This document shows positions 6,208 to 13,619 of a DNA stretch of 14,865 bases, piece after piece; position 1 is the stretch's first letter, and each line of letters begins with the position of its first letter. Source of the stretch: Candidatus Kaiserbacteria bacterium (GTDB lineage Bacteria; Patescibacteriota; Minisyncoccia; Phycocordibacterales; UBA918); assembly GCA_003245875.1 (NCBI GenBank), contig QKBW01000017.1, forward strand, positions 1 to 14,865. Reading direction: 5' to 3'. The notes under the pieces were generated by a model, which worked only from the letters and a program-made list of their open reading frames with translations, made no database searches and was not told the origin of the DNA. The translations under genes were made by a program, and so were the position numbers.

Positions 6208-7010
6208 TTGTTTACACCATCCCTCCTACATTTTTTAGTATCACTATCATAGTACCAACCTGATGCAATATTCATTTCACATATTCTGTCCATACCCTCT
6301 CTATAAATAGGATTGGTCAAATATTCCTCATCGTTGAAATACCAATATTCTGGTATGTCCCTAAACTCTGTATTTTTTGGTCGACAAACCTTTGCCTCGT
6401 TGTCCCACTCGCCATTTCCCGTGGCTTCACATACTGCTTGGTCATAGGTATCGTTTCCGGTTAAACCACCAGTGTCAACAATTGGTTTAGTAACATTAAA
6501 TCTACAGCGAGTACTGGAACTCATTAGTGAAAAAGTACCGCCCTGTGTGCTGCAACACACGGCGTCGGTATCTGGGTCACAGGCTGTATCAACCCGCACT
6601 TCATGCAACTCAGTGATTGATGGTTTTAAATTTCCTAACACATTCATTTCACTGAGATTCGGATTGATTGTATTAAGTAACAAGACTGCCCCTAATACAA
6701 CCAAAAGACCAATGACAATGTTTCGTATATCATTTTTTGCATCTTCTTTCTTAGTAAAGAGGTCACTAAATATATACTTACCGCCAGCTAATACGATACG
6801 TAAGACGGCGGCAACTGCGGCAATGCCGATTGAAAGCTTGTACAACGCGTTGATATATTCTCCCAATGAAATGTCTGTCGCTGCGGGGATACCCGGTAAG
6901 CCAACGAGCTTCACGTACCCTTCAGCCCAGGTCACAGCTGGTGTGAGCAGTAACAAAAATATGCTTATCCTAAGAAGCCAAGAGGTCATAGTACCAAAGG
7001 GTGTCATCAT
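6204..7010 (-). CDS. VirB2/TrbC-like pilin paralog with a cysteine-rich tail (second copy)
   Basis: A secreted or membrane pilin-like protein of unknown exact role. The signal peptide fits best from the second-choice Met8 (coordinate 6989; MTSWLLRISIFLLLLTPAVTWA), and the ATG at 7010 is the longest possible start, overlapping the upstream gene by 41 bp. The core has two TM helices (about 57-76 and 97-113) joined by a charged loop (FTKKEDAKNDIR), as in VirB2/TrbC pilins. It aligns along about 110 residues with the protein at 8184-8897, sharing YINALY, KND and TINP. The tail (about 140-268) is different: polar, Trp/Tyr-rich, with eight cysteines (144, 152, 153, 169, 194, 209, 244, 261). It is the last gene of the operon. 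Pilin-type core is likely; function of the tail is unknown. Confidence 0.75.
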   Translation of the reverse strand: MMTPFGTMTSWLLRISIFLLLLTPAVTWAEGYVKLVGLPGIPAATDISLGEYINALYKLSIGIAAVAAVLRIVLAGGKYIFSDLFTKKEDAKNDIRNIVIGLLVVLGAVLLLNTINPNLSEMNVLGNLKPSITELHEVRVDTACDPDTDAVCCSTQGGTFSLMSSSTRCRFNVTKPIVDTGGLTGNDTYDQAVCEATGNGEWDNEAKVCRPKNTEFRDIPEYWYFNDEEYLTNPIYREGMDRICEMNIASGWYYDSDTKKCRRDGVNN

Positions 7011-8154
7011 TTTTGTTGATAAAGAATAATCCGTCCTCGGTGTAATTTGTTTGTAGTGCTGTTACGTCAAGTTCTCGACCAACTAGACTTTGTGGGTCAG
7101 CCAAAAAACCTGCAGATTCATTACTGATATCAACTTGCCAGAGACCATCTTGGCTACGGGTAGTGCCTTGATACCACTCTTTAAGGTAAGTTTCGCTGAT
7201 TTGGCTAATCGGTGCTCCACACCACATGCGGTAAAAGGTTGTTCGACTCACGGCACATTTGCTGGGGATATATGGAACAGCCAGTGTGTAGGTATTTTTG
7301 TTTGATTGTAATACCGCATAACTCTGATACTTATTATTATTAGTGTTGCTGTACAAAAGCCAGTATGGTGTCATGCCCCCCTCGAACCCAAATGTTTGCG
7401 GTAGCAAAGAGGTAAAATTTACACCATCTGTTTCATAAATGGTTCCTAAAAGCTCTGGCGCATGACGATTGGAAATGTAGTATGTGCCATTCACTACTTC
7501 AGCTCGTACGGACAAAAATGGAACAGTAAATACCTCCTTTTGACTATTGGTGGTGTAGTCATAAAGGTATCCGATAGTATTTTGATCAGTGAGCGTGTAG
7601 AACAGCGTTGAGGTGCCAACAAAAGCCATATTGTCAGCTTGTGGCGGTAACGAATTGACCTCAAGACCATCCCCACCCTGGTTAAACTCAAGATGAGCTA
7701 TATATGTATCGCGTACGTACCCATTTTCTGACTGAAAGGCTACATAATTTCCGTCGGTACTAAAAGTGGCAAAGACTATGCGGTTGTTGGTGGTGTTGCT
7801 TACTCGGGTTTCTGCTCCGGTTGCGAGATCAATATCAAAAATATAACCCGTACCGCGCTCCATATAACGCACTGTCGTACTACCGCTCTGTTGGTAGGTG
7901 GTAAAACCAGCAATCGGTCTGACGGTTAATTGTTTGAGTGCAACACCTGTAGTGTCGACCTGTGTTGTTTCGGTAGTAGTTGCTATGTTCAGCGTATCGG
8001 TAACAGTAGTAGGAGTCGTGGTTACTGAAAATCCAAGATTTGCAAAGACATCATTAGATGTCTTTGGTGTGCCAAATAAGAATAAATACCCCCAAATTGC
8101 AAGTGCAAGTAACAGGATCAGTACAGCTATGCCAATGAATAATATTTTTTTCAT
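6970..8154 (-). CDS. Membrane-anchored beta-propeller-like extracellular protein, function unknown
   Basis: A 394-aa protein with an N-terminal anchor (residues 4-27, after MKK) and a Thr-rich stalk (about 43-72). The large domain beyond the membrane shows repeated short beta motifs like those of TolB/WD40-type propellers, for example a blade around GYIFDIDLATGAETRVS, then FSTDGNYVAFQSENG and DGLWQVDI near the end. Cys300 and Cys312 bracket a 12-residue loop and may form a disulfide. It lies between the two pilin paralogs: the ATG is 29 bp after the first pilin's stop, and its 3' end overlaps the start of the second. No enzyme motif was seen. It could be a surface adhesin, an assembly scaffold or a pilin-binding subunit; the fold call is by eye. 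Confidence 0.6.
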   Translation of the reverse strand: MKKILFIGIAVLILLLALAIWGYLFLFGTPKTSNDVFANLGFSVTTTPTTVTDTLNIATTTETTQVDTTGVALKQLTVRPIAGFTTYQQSGSTTVRYMERGTGYIFDIDLATGAETRVSNTTNNRIVFATFSTDGNYVAFQSENGYVRDTYIAHLEFNQGGDGLEVNSLPPQADNMAFVGTSTLFYTLTDQNTIGYLYDYTTNSQKEVFTVPFLSVRAEVVNGTYYISNRHAPELLGTIYETDGVNFTSLLPQTFGFEGGMTPYWLLYSNTNNNKYQSYAVLQSNKNTYTLAVPYIPSKCAVSRTTFYRMWCGAPISQISETYLKEWYQGTTRSQDGLWQVDISNESAGFLADPQSLVGRELDVTALQTNYTEDGLFFINKNDDTLWYYDLLAS

Positions 8155-8163
8155 TTATTTCTC

Positions 8164-8169
8164 ATTATA
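8164..8169 (-). promoter_or_regulatory. Possible internal -10 element before the propeller gene
   Basis: A perfect TATAAT on the minus strand lies in the 29-bp gap between the first pilin and the propeller gene, 9 bases before the ATG. No acceptable -35 was found at 16-18 bp, so it may be chance in AT-rich sequence. Confidence 0.2.
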
Positions 8170-8183
8170 ACGCACCCGTTAGG

Positions 8184-8897
8184 TCATTGAGTACAAGTTA
8201 CGGTATAGCGAGGACTGCGACTGGACCCTGTTTGTTCAAGTGATCCTGTACCAATACATGCTTCTTTGGCCGCTTCAGCTTCAGATTTGTCTTTGTACAC
8301 ATTTGTAATCGTGGTTACCCCTGCCTCCTCAGTAGAAAAAAGATCTACACAACGTGGGTCAGTTGTGGCGTCTATGCAACAAACAAATATTTGGTTTCTA
8401 CCACTATAAACCAGAGGTTTATGACCCGCTTCTACACATGCCTTCCACTCTGTTGAACGTACTGTACCACCCCCCGATGTGGTTGTGTCTGAACCGGTTG
8501 TAATTACCTCTACTGATTGAATTTCTGTAATGGTCGGCTCTATTTTGCCGAGAGCATTCAGATCAACGAGGTCGGGGTTAATGGTGGTAAGAATAAGTAC
8601 TGCACCGATCACGATCAAAAGGCCCAAAATAGAATTTTTTATGTCATTTTTAGCCGCAACTTTACTTGGGGGTACATCACTCACGATGTATTTTACACCG
8701 GCAAATATGAGTTTTACCACGGCCAAAAAAGCAGCAATGGTGATGGCTAGGGTGTACAAGGCATTGATGTATGTTGCCAAAGTCATATTTGCCGGATCTT
8801 CCAAGCCCGGTATACCAATCAGCGGTACGTAGTCAGCTGCCCACGCAAAATGTGGTAAGCAAAAGAAAATAAAAAGATACCAAAACAGATGCTTCAT
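8184..8897 (-). CDS. VirB2/TrbC-like pilin with a cysteine-containing tail (first copy)
   Basis: A 237-aa exported protein: signal peptide 1-20 (ending FAWA before ADY), then a two-helix membrane core (TM about 46-68 and 89-105) with a charged loop (PSKVAAKNDIK) between, the layout of VirB2/TrbC pilins of type IV secretion systems. It is a tandem paralog of 6204-7010; both have the pattern YV.L.G.PG, YINALY, AG.KYI.SD, AKNDI, TINP and PTITE/PSITE. After about residue 130 they diverge. Here the tail begins Gly/Thr/Ser-rich and has six cysteines (154, 173, 174, 183, 214, 235). The ATG overlaps the stop of the Ig-like gene by one base (TAATG), so translation is coupled. Pilin core likely; polymerisation not shown. 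Confidence 0.78.
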   Translation of the reverse strand: MKHLFWYLFIFFCLPHFAWAADYVPLIGIPGLEDPANMTLATYINALYTLAITIAAFLAVVKLIFAGVKYIVSDVPPSKVAAKNDIKNSILGLLIVIGAVLILTTINPDLVDLNALGKIEPTITEIQSVEVITTGSDTTTSGGGTVRSTEWKACVEAGHKPLVYSGRNQIFVCCIDATTDPRCVDLFSTEEAGVTTITNVYKDKSEAEAAKEACIGTGSLEQTGSSRSPRYTVTCTQ

Positions 8898-9886
8898 TAG
8901 AATGAAATATTAAACCCACCCCGCACCCCCTGTAGTAATTGTTGCAGGTTGCGTAAATGAAATTGAATACTGAAACTCCCACTCCCCCCACCAGCGTTTT
9001 GCAGGGTGATTGTTTGTTGATCATTTGATGGATTTTCAATTGTTTTTCCATCAACACTCCATTCCAAGAAAGGATTTTTGGAGAGAATGGACTGATCCAT
9101 AAAATACGGTTCCGCCCGAAAAGTGGCTTCTGATGCTTGCAATGTATAGTTTGTAGGAAGTGCCAATCTGGACAAGCCACGCAAGGGGTTGTCTAGATAA
9201 AACAGAAGCTGCGGCGTAAAAGACGGTATAACAACACTTTTTTGCGCTACAGTTATGCCGTCCACATTGCTTACATCAACTTGTAGAGTGGCTCGTTTAC
9301 CGGAAGAAGGTATGGTGAAATATCCAACATACCCGCCAACGATTGAACCTCCCTCAATGACTTTATTATTCAACCGCCAGGTGTAGTTGTAATTTTGTGG
9401 TGATAGGTTTTCGCTAGTATGAGGAATAGCAGTTACTTTTATCGTACTCCCGTTGGAAGGCAGCGGTCTGCCTTGGTAGAAACTTGGTACTAATGTATAT
9501 GCATCAATTATTAGGTCAACATCGCTTACAACGACAGATTGACTGGCCGATACAATTTGACCATTTTGTAGTTTGATAACACCCTGTATCTCAGTTTTTT
9601 CCCCAGTGTTTCCTGCAACAAAAGTAAAACTCCTTCTATTTTGCAGTGATGTTGTTGTGTTGCCATTTAATACCCAAGTAATGGTGGCCCCATTAGTATC
9701 AATGGTATAGGCATTCAAAGATATCGTGACAGTGTCTCCCGGCTTTGGATAAAGGGGGCTTACTTCTATGGCGACTCCACTCCCCGGCATAGATAACTGG
9801 GCTGACGCCAGATGCGGGATCAGTACAAAGAGAAAAAATACGAAAGTAATCAAAGCAGGCTTCATTGCTATAGCATAGCATGACAT
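8897..9886 (-). CDS. Exported protein with Ig/PKD-like beta-sandwich domains, function unknown
   Basis: A 329-aa protein with a signal peptide (cleavage near LASA-QLS, residue 29). The start may be the ATG at 9886, four bases after the previous gene's stop, or Met8 at 9865, which gives the cleaner signal MKPALITFVFFLFVLIPHLASA. Three beta-rich segments follow, at about 38-120, 125-220 and 225-329. The first two have Ig/PKD-type features such as a PLYPKPGDTVTISL opening, and WVLNG and TWRLNNK strands that keep the W.L/W.V pattern; the third has FLEWSVDGK. There are no cysteines in the mature part and no LPXTG or C-terminal TM. Within the VirB4 operon it is probably a secreted structural or adhesive subunit of the surface apparatus. 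No specific family was recognised. Confidence 0.6.
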   Translation of the reverse strand: MSCYAIAMKPALITFVFFLFVLIPHLASAQLSMPGSGVAIEVSPLYPKPGDTVTISLNAYTIDTNGATITWVLNGNTTTSLQNRRSFTFVAGNTGEKTEIQGVIKLQNGQIVSASQSVVVSDVDLIIDAYTLVPSFYQGRPLPSNGSTIKVTAIPHTSENLSPQNYNYTWRLNNKVIEGGSIVGGYVGYFTIPSSGKRATLQVDVSNVDGITVAQKSVVIPSFTPQLLFYLDNPLRGLSRLALPTNYTLQASEATFRAEPYFMDQSILSKNPFLEWSVDGKTIENPSNDQQTITLQNAGGGSGSFSIQFHLRNLQQLLQGVRGGFNISF

Positions 9887-9890
9887 GATG

Positions 9891-10697
9891 TTAAGAGTTC
9901 ATGTGTTGGCTGATTTTGTTGAACAATATAAAAAGTATCAATGCCAAAAACCACGGGATCATTTGTAGTCCAGGAATTACGTAGGCACCAGTACAAAATG
10001 CCGCGACAATAATAATACTATCAGGAGGTTCCCACCCACCGACTGTAATAGCGTAAATAAAGATTGCCAAAAGGGATCCCCAACCCAAGATTGCTGCTGC
10101 GGAGAGTGTGATGGCAGCCATTTCCATACCGGGAACGACATTTGTGGCGATATTGGCCACTGCACCACCTATAACTGGTATCCAAGAGAAAAAGTCAGCG
10201 GCCGCCAATTCAATGCCAAAACCTGCTAATGTTACAGCGCCAAGCAACACAACAACAATGTGCAAATTCAGCAAAAATAGAGATAAGTTAAATACCCCCT
10301 TCATTTCGGTAATAGTGAGCATTAAAGCTTTACCAAAGTCCTCTATTTTACCAAGTGTCGGAGACGTGTCTCTGTTCGCTGTTGTAAGTGGATTGGCGAC
10401 CTTGCTTTTTATGAGTTGTGCAGGTGTTTTAGCAGTCTTTGCTTGGGTAGAGCGTATTTGTCTTGATTCATCAATGGCATTACCCTGATACTTTTTACCA
10501 AACCGCTCATATACAGTGGCATTTTTGGTGTCATTTGTGACCAGCTGTGGTTTTTGTTGAGTATTCGAATTGGTAGTCGTGGTCGTTTTGATATTAGCGT
10601 TCTGTATCCCCCAAGGAGATGATGCTGCTGTCTTTTGTTCGCCAGATCGCGTTATTGCAGCCTTGGCGACTTTTGATGTTACACCAAAGCGGGCCAT
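9891..10697 (-). CDS. Multi-pass membrane protein with a long hydrophilic N-terminus, type IV secretion cluster
   Basis: A 268-aa protein of unrecognised family. Residues 1-120 are polar, low-complexity and probably disordered (Thr/Gln/Asn-rich around 35-60, many Lys). Residues about 135-262 are hydrophobic, with at least three and probably four TM helices near 137-162, 172-190, 192-218 and 227-258. A conserved-looking GGWEPPDS stretch (220-227) lies between the last helices. It begins two bases after the virB4 stop and ends four bases before the Ig-like gene, so it belongs to the same operon. In type IV systems a polytopic subunit (VirB6/TrbL) accompanies VirB4, and this gene fills that slot by position. 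That assignment is inference only; no VirB6 motif could be identified. Confidence 0.6.
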   Translation of the reverse strand: MARFGVTSKVAKAAITRSGEQKTAASSPWGIQNANIKTTTTTNSNTQQKPQLVTNDTKNATVYERFGKKYQGNAIDESRQIRSTQAKTAKTPAQLIKSKVANPLTTANRDTSPTLGKIEDFGKALMLTITEMKGVFNLSLFLLNLHIVVVLLGAVTLAGFGIELAAADFFSWIPVIGGAVANIATNVVPGMEMAAITLSAAAILGWGSLLAIFIYAITVGGWEPPDSIIIVAAFCTGAYVIPGLQMIPWFLALILFILFNKISQHMNS

Positions 10698-10699
10698 AT

Positions 10700-12505
10700 T
10701 TATGTATTTGCACGTAATTCCTCACGTGCTTTCTTTATGGCGAGTAACTGTGAAGGGTCGGAAGTGATGATTTGGTCCTCGGTGTATGAAGCAATAACCT
10801 TAATGGCGACATGTTTAAGACCAGCGAAGAAGATCCCCTCCCCCACATTTGACTCTAGCAGCAACATTTTTTCTTCATCAGTCAGGTTGAAAGTAGCTTG
10901 GATGCTGTCAATTGCTGTTGGTGACTGTTTCATCAATAGCTGCAAACTTGAGTTGGTGATCATTGGTACGCCGTATGGACTACGTAAGAAGTCATCAACG
11001 TCTTGCGTAATGGTTGAAAGGCCAAGGTAATATTTACGACCGCGCTTGGCCAACATAAAGAGGAAGGAGGCGGTGTCATCACTTTTCATCATCCACCAGG
11101 CCTCGTCAATTACCAGCAGGCGTTTTTGCAGTCGGCGACGAATTGCACTCCAAATGTGGTTAGTAATGATATACATGGCAATAGTCTTTAGTTCGTCTTC
11201 CATATCACGGAGGCTGAACACCACGAATTTTTGGTTGATGTCGACATTTGTCGGTCGATTCATGAAGCCAGACCAGGTACCCGTGGTGTATTTTTGGAGA
11301 CGTGAAATGAGAGAAGCGCTGCCATCCATACCGGCCAAAACCATTTCGAAGTCTGAGAGCAGTGGTGCCTCAAGATCTTTAAAGTCTGAAGTCCCGGTGA
11401 TGTCTTTCAATGCATATGTCTCGCGCAAGGCTTGATCAAGAATAGTCTCTTCTTCTGGAGAAAGACCTTGTAACATAAGGCGGAAAAGACCGATTAGCTC
11501 GATGACATGAGAGCGTAACACATCTTCAGGACTCTCCCCTTCTTGTGGTAGTGGCAGATCAAATGGATTGATATGGTGTTCACTGGAAAGTGAAATGTTG
11601 AAGAAGCGTCCACCAGTGGCTTCTGCCAAGTATTCATATTCGCGTTCCGGGTCGATCACGATAACCTCGGTACCAAACATAAGTGAACGCAGAATCTCTA
11701 ATTTTGTGGTATAGCTCTTGCCTGCACCAGAAGTAGCAAAGGTAACGGAATTATAGTTGGTCAGTTTGAAACGATCGAATAACACCAAGCTAGAGTTGTG
11801 ACGGTTGATGCCATAGAGGATACCTTCATCGGAGGTAAGGTCGAAGGAAGTGAATGGGAAGAAGCTCGAGAGTGGCGATGAATTGAATTTACTATGAATC
11901 ATTAGCTCGTCGCTCATGGTTGGCAGGATGCTGCGGAAGCCTTGTTCTTGTTGGAAAAGTGCCGGCTTGATATAGACCAAACGGGCATCAAGAATACCTC
12001 GAATGTCATTTTCGGTCTTGTTCAACTCCTCTTCGTTTGCACCATAGATAGCGAAATAAAGACCTACATTAAAAAGCTTTTCTTCTGATTGTTGAAGTTT
12101 GTCACGCAGATCCTCCAGGTTGCGGTAAGCTGCTTCCAGTTGTGGATCACGGACCATCCCCTTCTCATAGTTTATATTGATCTGACTCTGTACCTCAGCA
12201 ACTTTCTTCTGGAATTTTTTGAGTGTCTCGGCTGTGTCTATCGGATGAATCATGATAGAAACATCCATGACACGCTCCATGTTGTAGACCGATTCAAGCC
12301 AGCCGTCATTGAGGTAGCGTGGATATGCAATGGCAAAGAAGACTCTAGTCATGGTGCCGCTCACATTTATTTCTCGAGGGGTTACTTGAATAGCGTTTGG
12401 TGCGATTACGTCCTCTAGAGTCATTAGCGCGCTATCCACGTCCAATACATGTGGATCTTTCTCTTTGCCAGCACTATTTTGTTTTAAGAAATCAAATAAA
12501 GCCAT
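10700..12505 (-). CDS. virB4: VirB4-family ATPase of a type IV secretion-like system
   Basis: A cytoplasmic or membrane-associated ATPase that powers assembly or export in type IV secretion machines. At 601 aa it has a VirB4/TrbE N-terminal domain (about 30-250, with a coiled-coil-like insert near 95-145). The RecA-like motor has P-loop ATSGAGKS (257-264, Lys263), the family motif VIVIDPEREY just after (281-290), Walker B RLLVIDEAWW (462-471) and STITQDVDDF (497-506), with Gln501 in the usual position. The first P-loop Gly is Ala257. It starts two bases after the TraC-like gene, which together with it corresponds to a VirB4 module, and is followed two bases later by a polytopic membrane protein. 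VirD4 is not present in the window. The family call is strong; the transported substrate is unknown. Confidence 0.93.
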   Translation of the reverse strand: MALFDFLKQNSAGKEKDPHVLDVDSALMTLEDVIAPNAIQVTPREINVSGTMTRVFFAIAYPRYLNDGWLESVYNMERVMDVSIMIHPIDTAETLKKFQKKVAEVQSQININYEKGMVRDPQLEAAYRNLEDLRDKLQQSEEKLFNVGLYFAIYGANEEELNKTENDIRGILDARLVYIKPALFQQEQGFRSILPTMSDELMIHSKFNSSPLSSFFPFTSFDLTSDEGILYGINRHNSSLVLFDRFKLTNYNSVTFATSGAGKSYTTKLEILRSLMFGTEVIVIDPEREYEYLAEATGGRFFNISLSSEHHINPFDLPLPQEGESPEDVLRSHVIELIGLFRLMLQGLSPEEETILDQALRETYALKDITGTSDFKDLEAPLLSDFEMVLAGMDGSASLISRLQKYTTGTWSGFMNRPTNVDINQKFVVFSLRDMEDELKTIAMYIITNHIWSAIRRRLQKRLLVIDEAWWMMKSDDTASFLFMLAKRGRKYYLGLSTITQDVDDFLRSPYGVPMITNSSLQLLMKQSPTAIDSIQATFNLTDEEKMLLLESNVGEGIFFAGLKHVAIKVIASYTEDQIITSDPSQLLAIKKAREELRANT

Positions 12506-12507
12506 AC

Positions 12508-13128
12508 TTACACAGGAACCGCACCGGCATCTTCGCCTGGGTTGAAGATATGATAATACAATTCGACCAATTCATCATTTGATAATGGCGCAGTACGGAC
12601 GCCAATACGATGTAGCCCTTGCTCTACCACTGAGACTCGTTGCTCGAGCTGGGTTTTGTGTTCGGTAAAAGTCGCTTCATCAAACTCTGTTTCTACTTTG
12701 TGTCCTAGTATACCGGAGAGATTCTGTTTAATGTTGGTATTGATCGGGGTGTATGGAATGATAACAAAAAAGTTTTTACTCATGATGTCTACCTCTTTCA
12801 CAAATGTCTCCACGAAGTGTATATATTCACGCAGCTGGATACGCATCAGGTCGTTGTATTGTTCTTTTTCTCGTGTTCCCAGTAGTGCAAGATAAGGAGC
12901 AATGTCCAAGCGTCGTGATTGGATGTATATTTGAATAGAGAAATCAAGAGTGTTGAGCAGTGACTGGAATTGTCGAAGAATCGCCGCCTGTTCATCAGTT
13001 GACTTAAGGGCAAAGTTGATAGAAGAAACCAGAAGCACCATATTCATCTGTCCATCTTTAAGAATGACCACACCATCTTTGATGTCGCGAATCGGAACAA
13101 ATTGTTGTGTTGGTGCTTGGACGGGCAT
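12508..13128 (-). CDS. TraC-like protein, N-terminal partner of VirB4
   Basis: A 206-aa soluble protein of the kind encoded between prgI and virB4 in CPR and Gram-positive type IV secretion clusters, often labelled TraC-like. The N-terminus shows the typical run: VPIRDIKDGVVILKDG (11-26), then VLLVSSINFALKS, EQAAILRQFQSLLNTLDF and QIYIQSRRLDI. The second half is amphipathic, with ELVELYYHIFNP near 187-198 as a terminal helix. No P-loop is present, so it is not itself an ATPase. Spacing is 3 bp after prgI and 2 bp before virB4, so the three genes are co-translated. The split from VirB4 suggests it forms a membrane-proximal part of the ATPase complex (inference). Confidence 0.8.
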   Translation of the reverse strand: MPVQAPTQQFVPIRDIKDGVVILKDGQMNMVLLVSSINFALKSTDEQAAILRQFQSLLNTLDFSIQIYIQSRRLDIAPYLALLGTREKEQYNDLMRIQLREYIHFVETFVKEVDIMSKNFFVIIPYTPINTNIKQNLSGILGHKVETEFDEATFTEHKTQLEQRVSVVEQGLHRIGVRTAPLSNDELVELYYHIFNPGEDAGAVPV

Positions 13129-13131
13129 GGT

Positions 13132-13557
13132 TTATTTATGTTCTAAGGCGTGCAATTCGAGGCGGCGAGAAAGTGACTGCAAGTTAGTCCTTGTTACGGT
13201 CGGTGTGTAGGTATTCTGGGCGATAGTTGAAGCTTGCGGGTCTACCATTGACTCACTTTCTCCCCCGTAAATACCAGTATTTTTCTTGCGCCAGAGGTAG
13301 AGCTTGGTGCCTCGCGCAAAGCCAACCATTGATTCCAAAAAAACAGAAAATGGGCGGTTGTTGACTGGATAGAATGCCAATAGTAGTGCAAGGCCACCGA
13401 TTGGTACACCAATGAGTACAAAGATAATAAAGTTGGTGGTGAGGAAGAGGGCGACTGCAATACCAATGCCTCCCGCCAAATAGACGAATTGCCGCCAGGT
13501 GAATGGGCCAAAAATCTTGTCCTCTATTTCGATGAACTGAGGTACCTCAAAGCGCAT
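13132..13557 (-). CDS. prgI: PrgI-family inner-membrane protein (VirB3-like)
   Basis: A small type IV secretion subunit thought to link VirB4 to the membrane. The start at 13557 is preferred to the longer ATG at 13587: MRFEVPQFIEIEDKIFGP is the family opening, and a -10 box (TATACT) lies between the two candidates. From this Met (141 aa), a FTWRQF segment leads into two TM helices (about residues 24-42 and 44-60, split near a Thr-Asn). Then come the FYPVNNRPF turn and the GFARGTKLYLWRK helix, all typical of PrgI (PF12666). The Ser/Thr-rich tail after it is probably flexible. It is the first gene of the operon and its ATG lies at the predicted transcription start, so the mRNA may be leaderless. 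Confidence 0.9.
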   Translation of the reverse strand: MRFEVPQFIEIEDKIFGPFTWRQFVYLAGGIGIAVALFLTTNFIIFVLIGVPIGGLALLLAFYPVNNRPFSVFLESMVGFARGTKLYLWRKKNTGIYGGESESMVDPQASTIAQNTYTPTVTRTNLQSLSRRLELHALEHK

Positions 13558-13563
13558 ATGTGT

Positions 13564-13590
13564 AGTATAGCAAACGAAAGCGGGCACAAG
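13564..13590 (-). promoter_or_regulatory. prgI operon promoter, possibly leaderless
   Basis: -10 TATACT on the minus strand (13569-13564) ends six bases before the prgI ATG, so transcription should begin at or next to the ATG. The -35 is weak: TTGTGC (13590-13585) at a 15-bp spacing. It overlaps the terminator hairpin of the upstream gene. Confidence 0.5.
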
Positions 13591-13611
13591 TGCAGCTGTG
13601 CCCGCTTTCGT
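13574..13611 (-). terminator. Terminator hairpin of the 202-aa gene, overlapping the prgI promoter
   Basis: A perfect 15-bp inverted repeat, ACGAAAGCGGGCACA (13574-13588) and its complement (13597-13611), with an 8-nt loop, 8 bases past the stop codon at 13620. On the minus strand the distal arm ends CGCTTTCGT and is followed by TTGCTA, a modest T-rich tail. It separates an upstream transcript from the prgI operon. Confidence 0.65.
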
Positions 13612-13619
13612 CCATTGTC

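Noticed and set aside
6472..7029. 185-aa plus-strand open frame antisense to the second pilin paralog
   Set aside because: The opposite strand codes for a clear signal-peptide, two-TM protein with a paralog in the same operon; this frame has no motif or start signal.
8897..8920. C-terminal GGFNISF of the Ig-like protein as an outer-membrane beta-barrel signal
   Set aside because: Nothing else in the protein looks like a barrel, and the organism type inferred here has no typical outer membrane.
6204..13557. Conjugative or integrative element
   Set aside because: No relaxase, VirD4, integrase, attachment repeat or transposase was seen, and the cluster abuts core replication genes without a visible junction.
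13558..13587. Longer start for PrgI (ATG at 13587)
   Set aside because: The extra ten residues do not fit the family opening, and the -10 box at 13569-13564 would lie inside the coding sequence.
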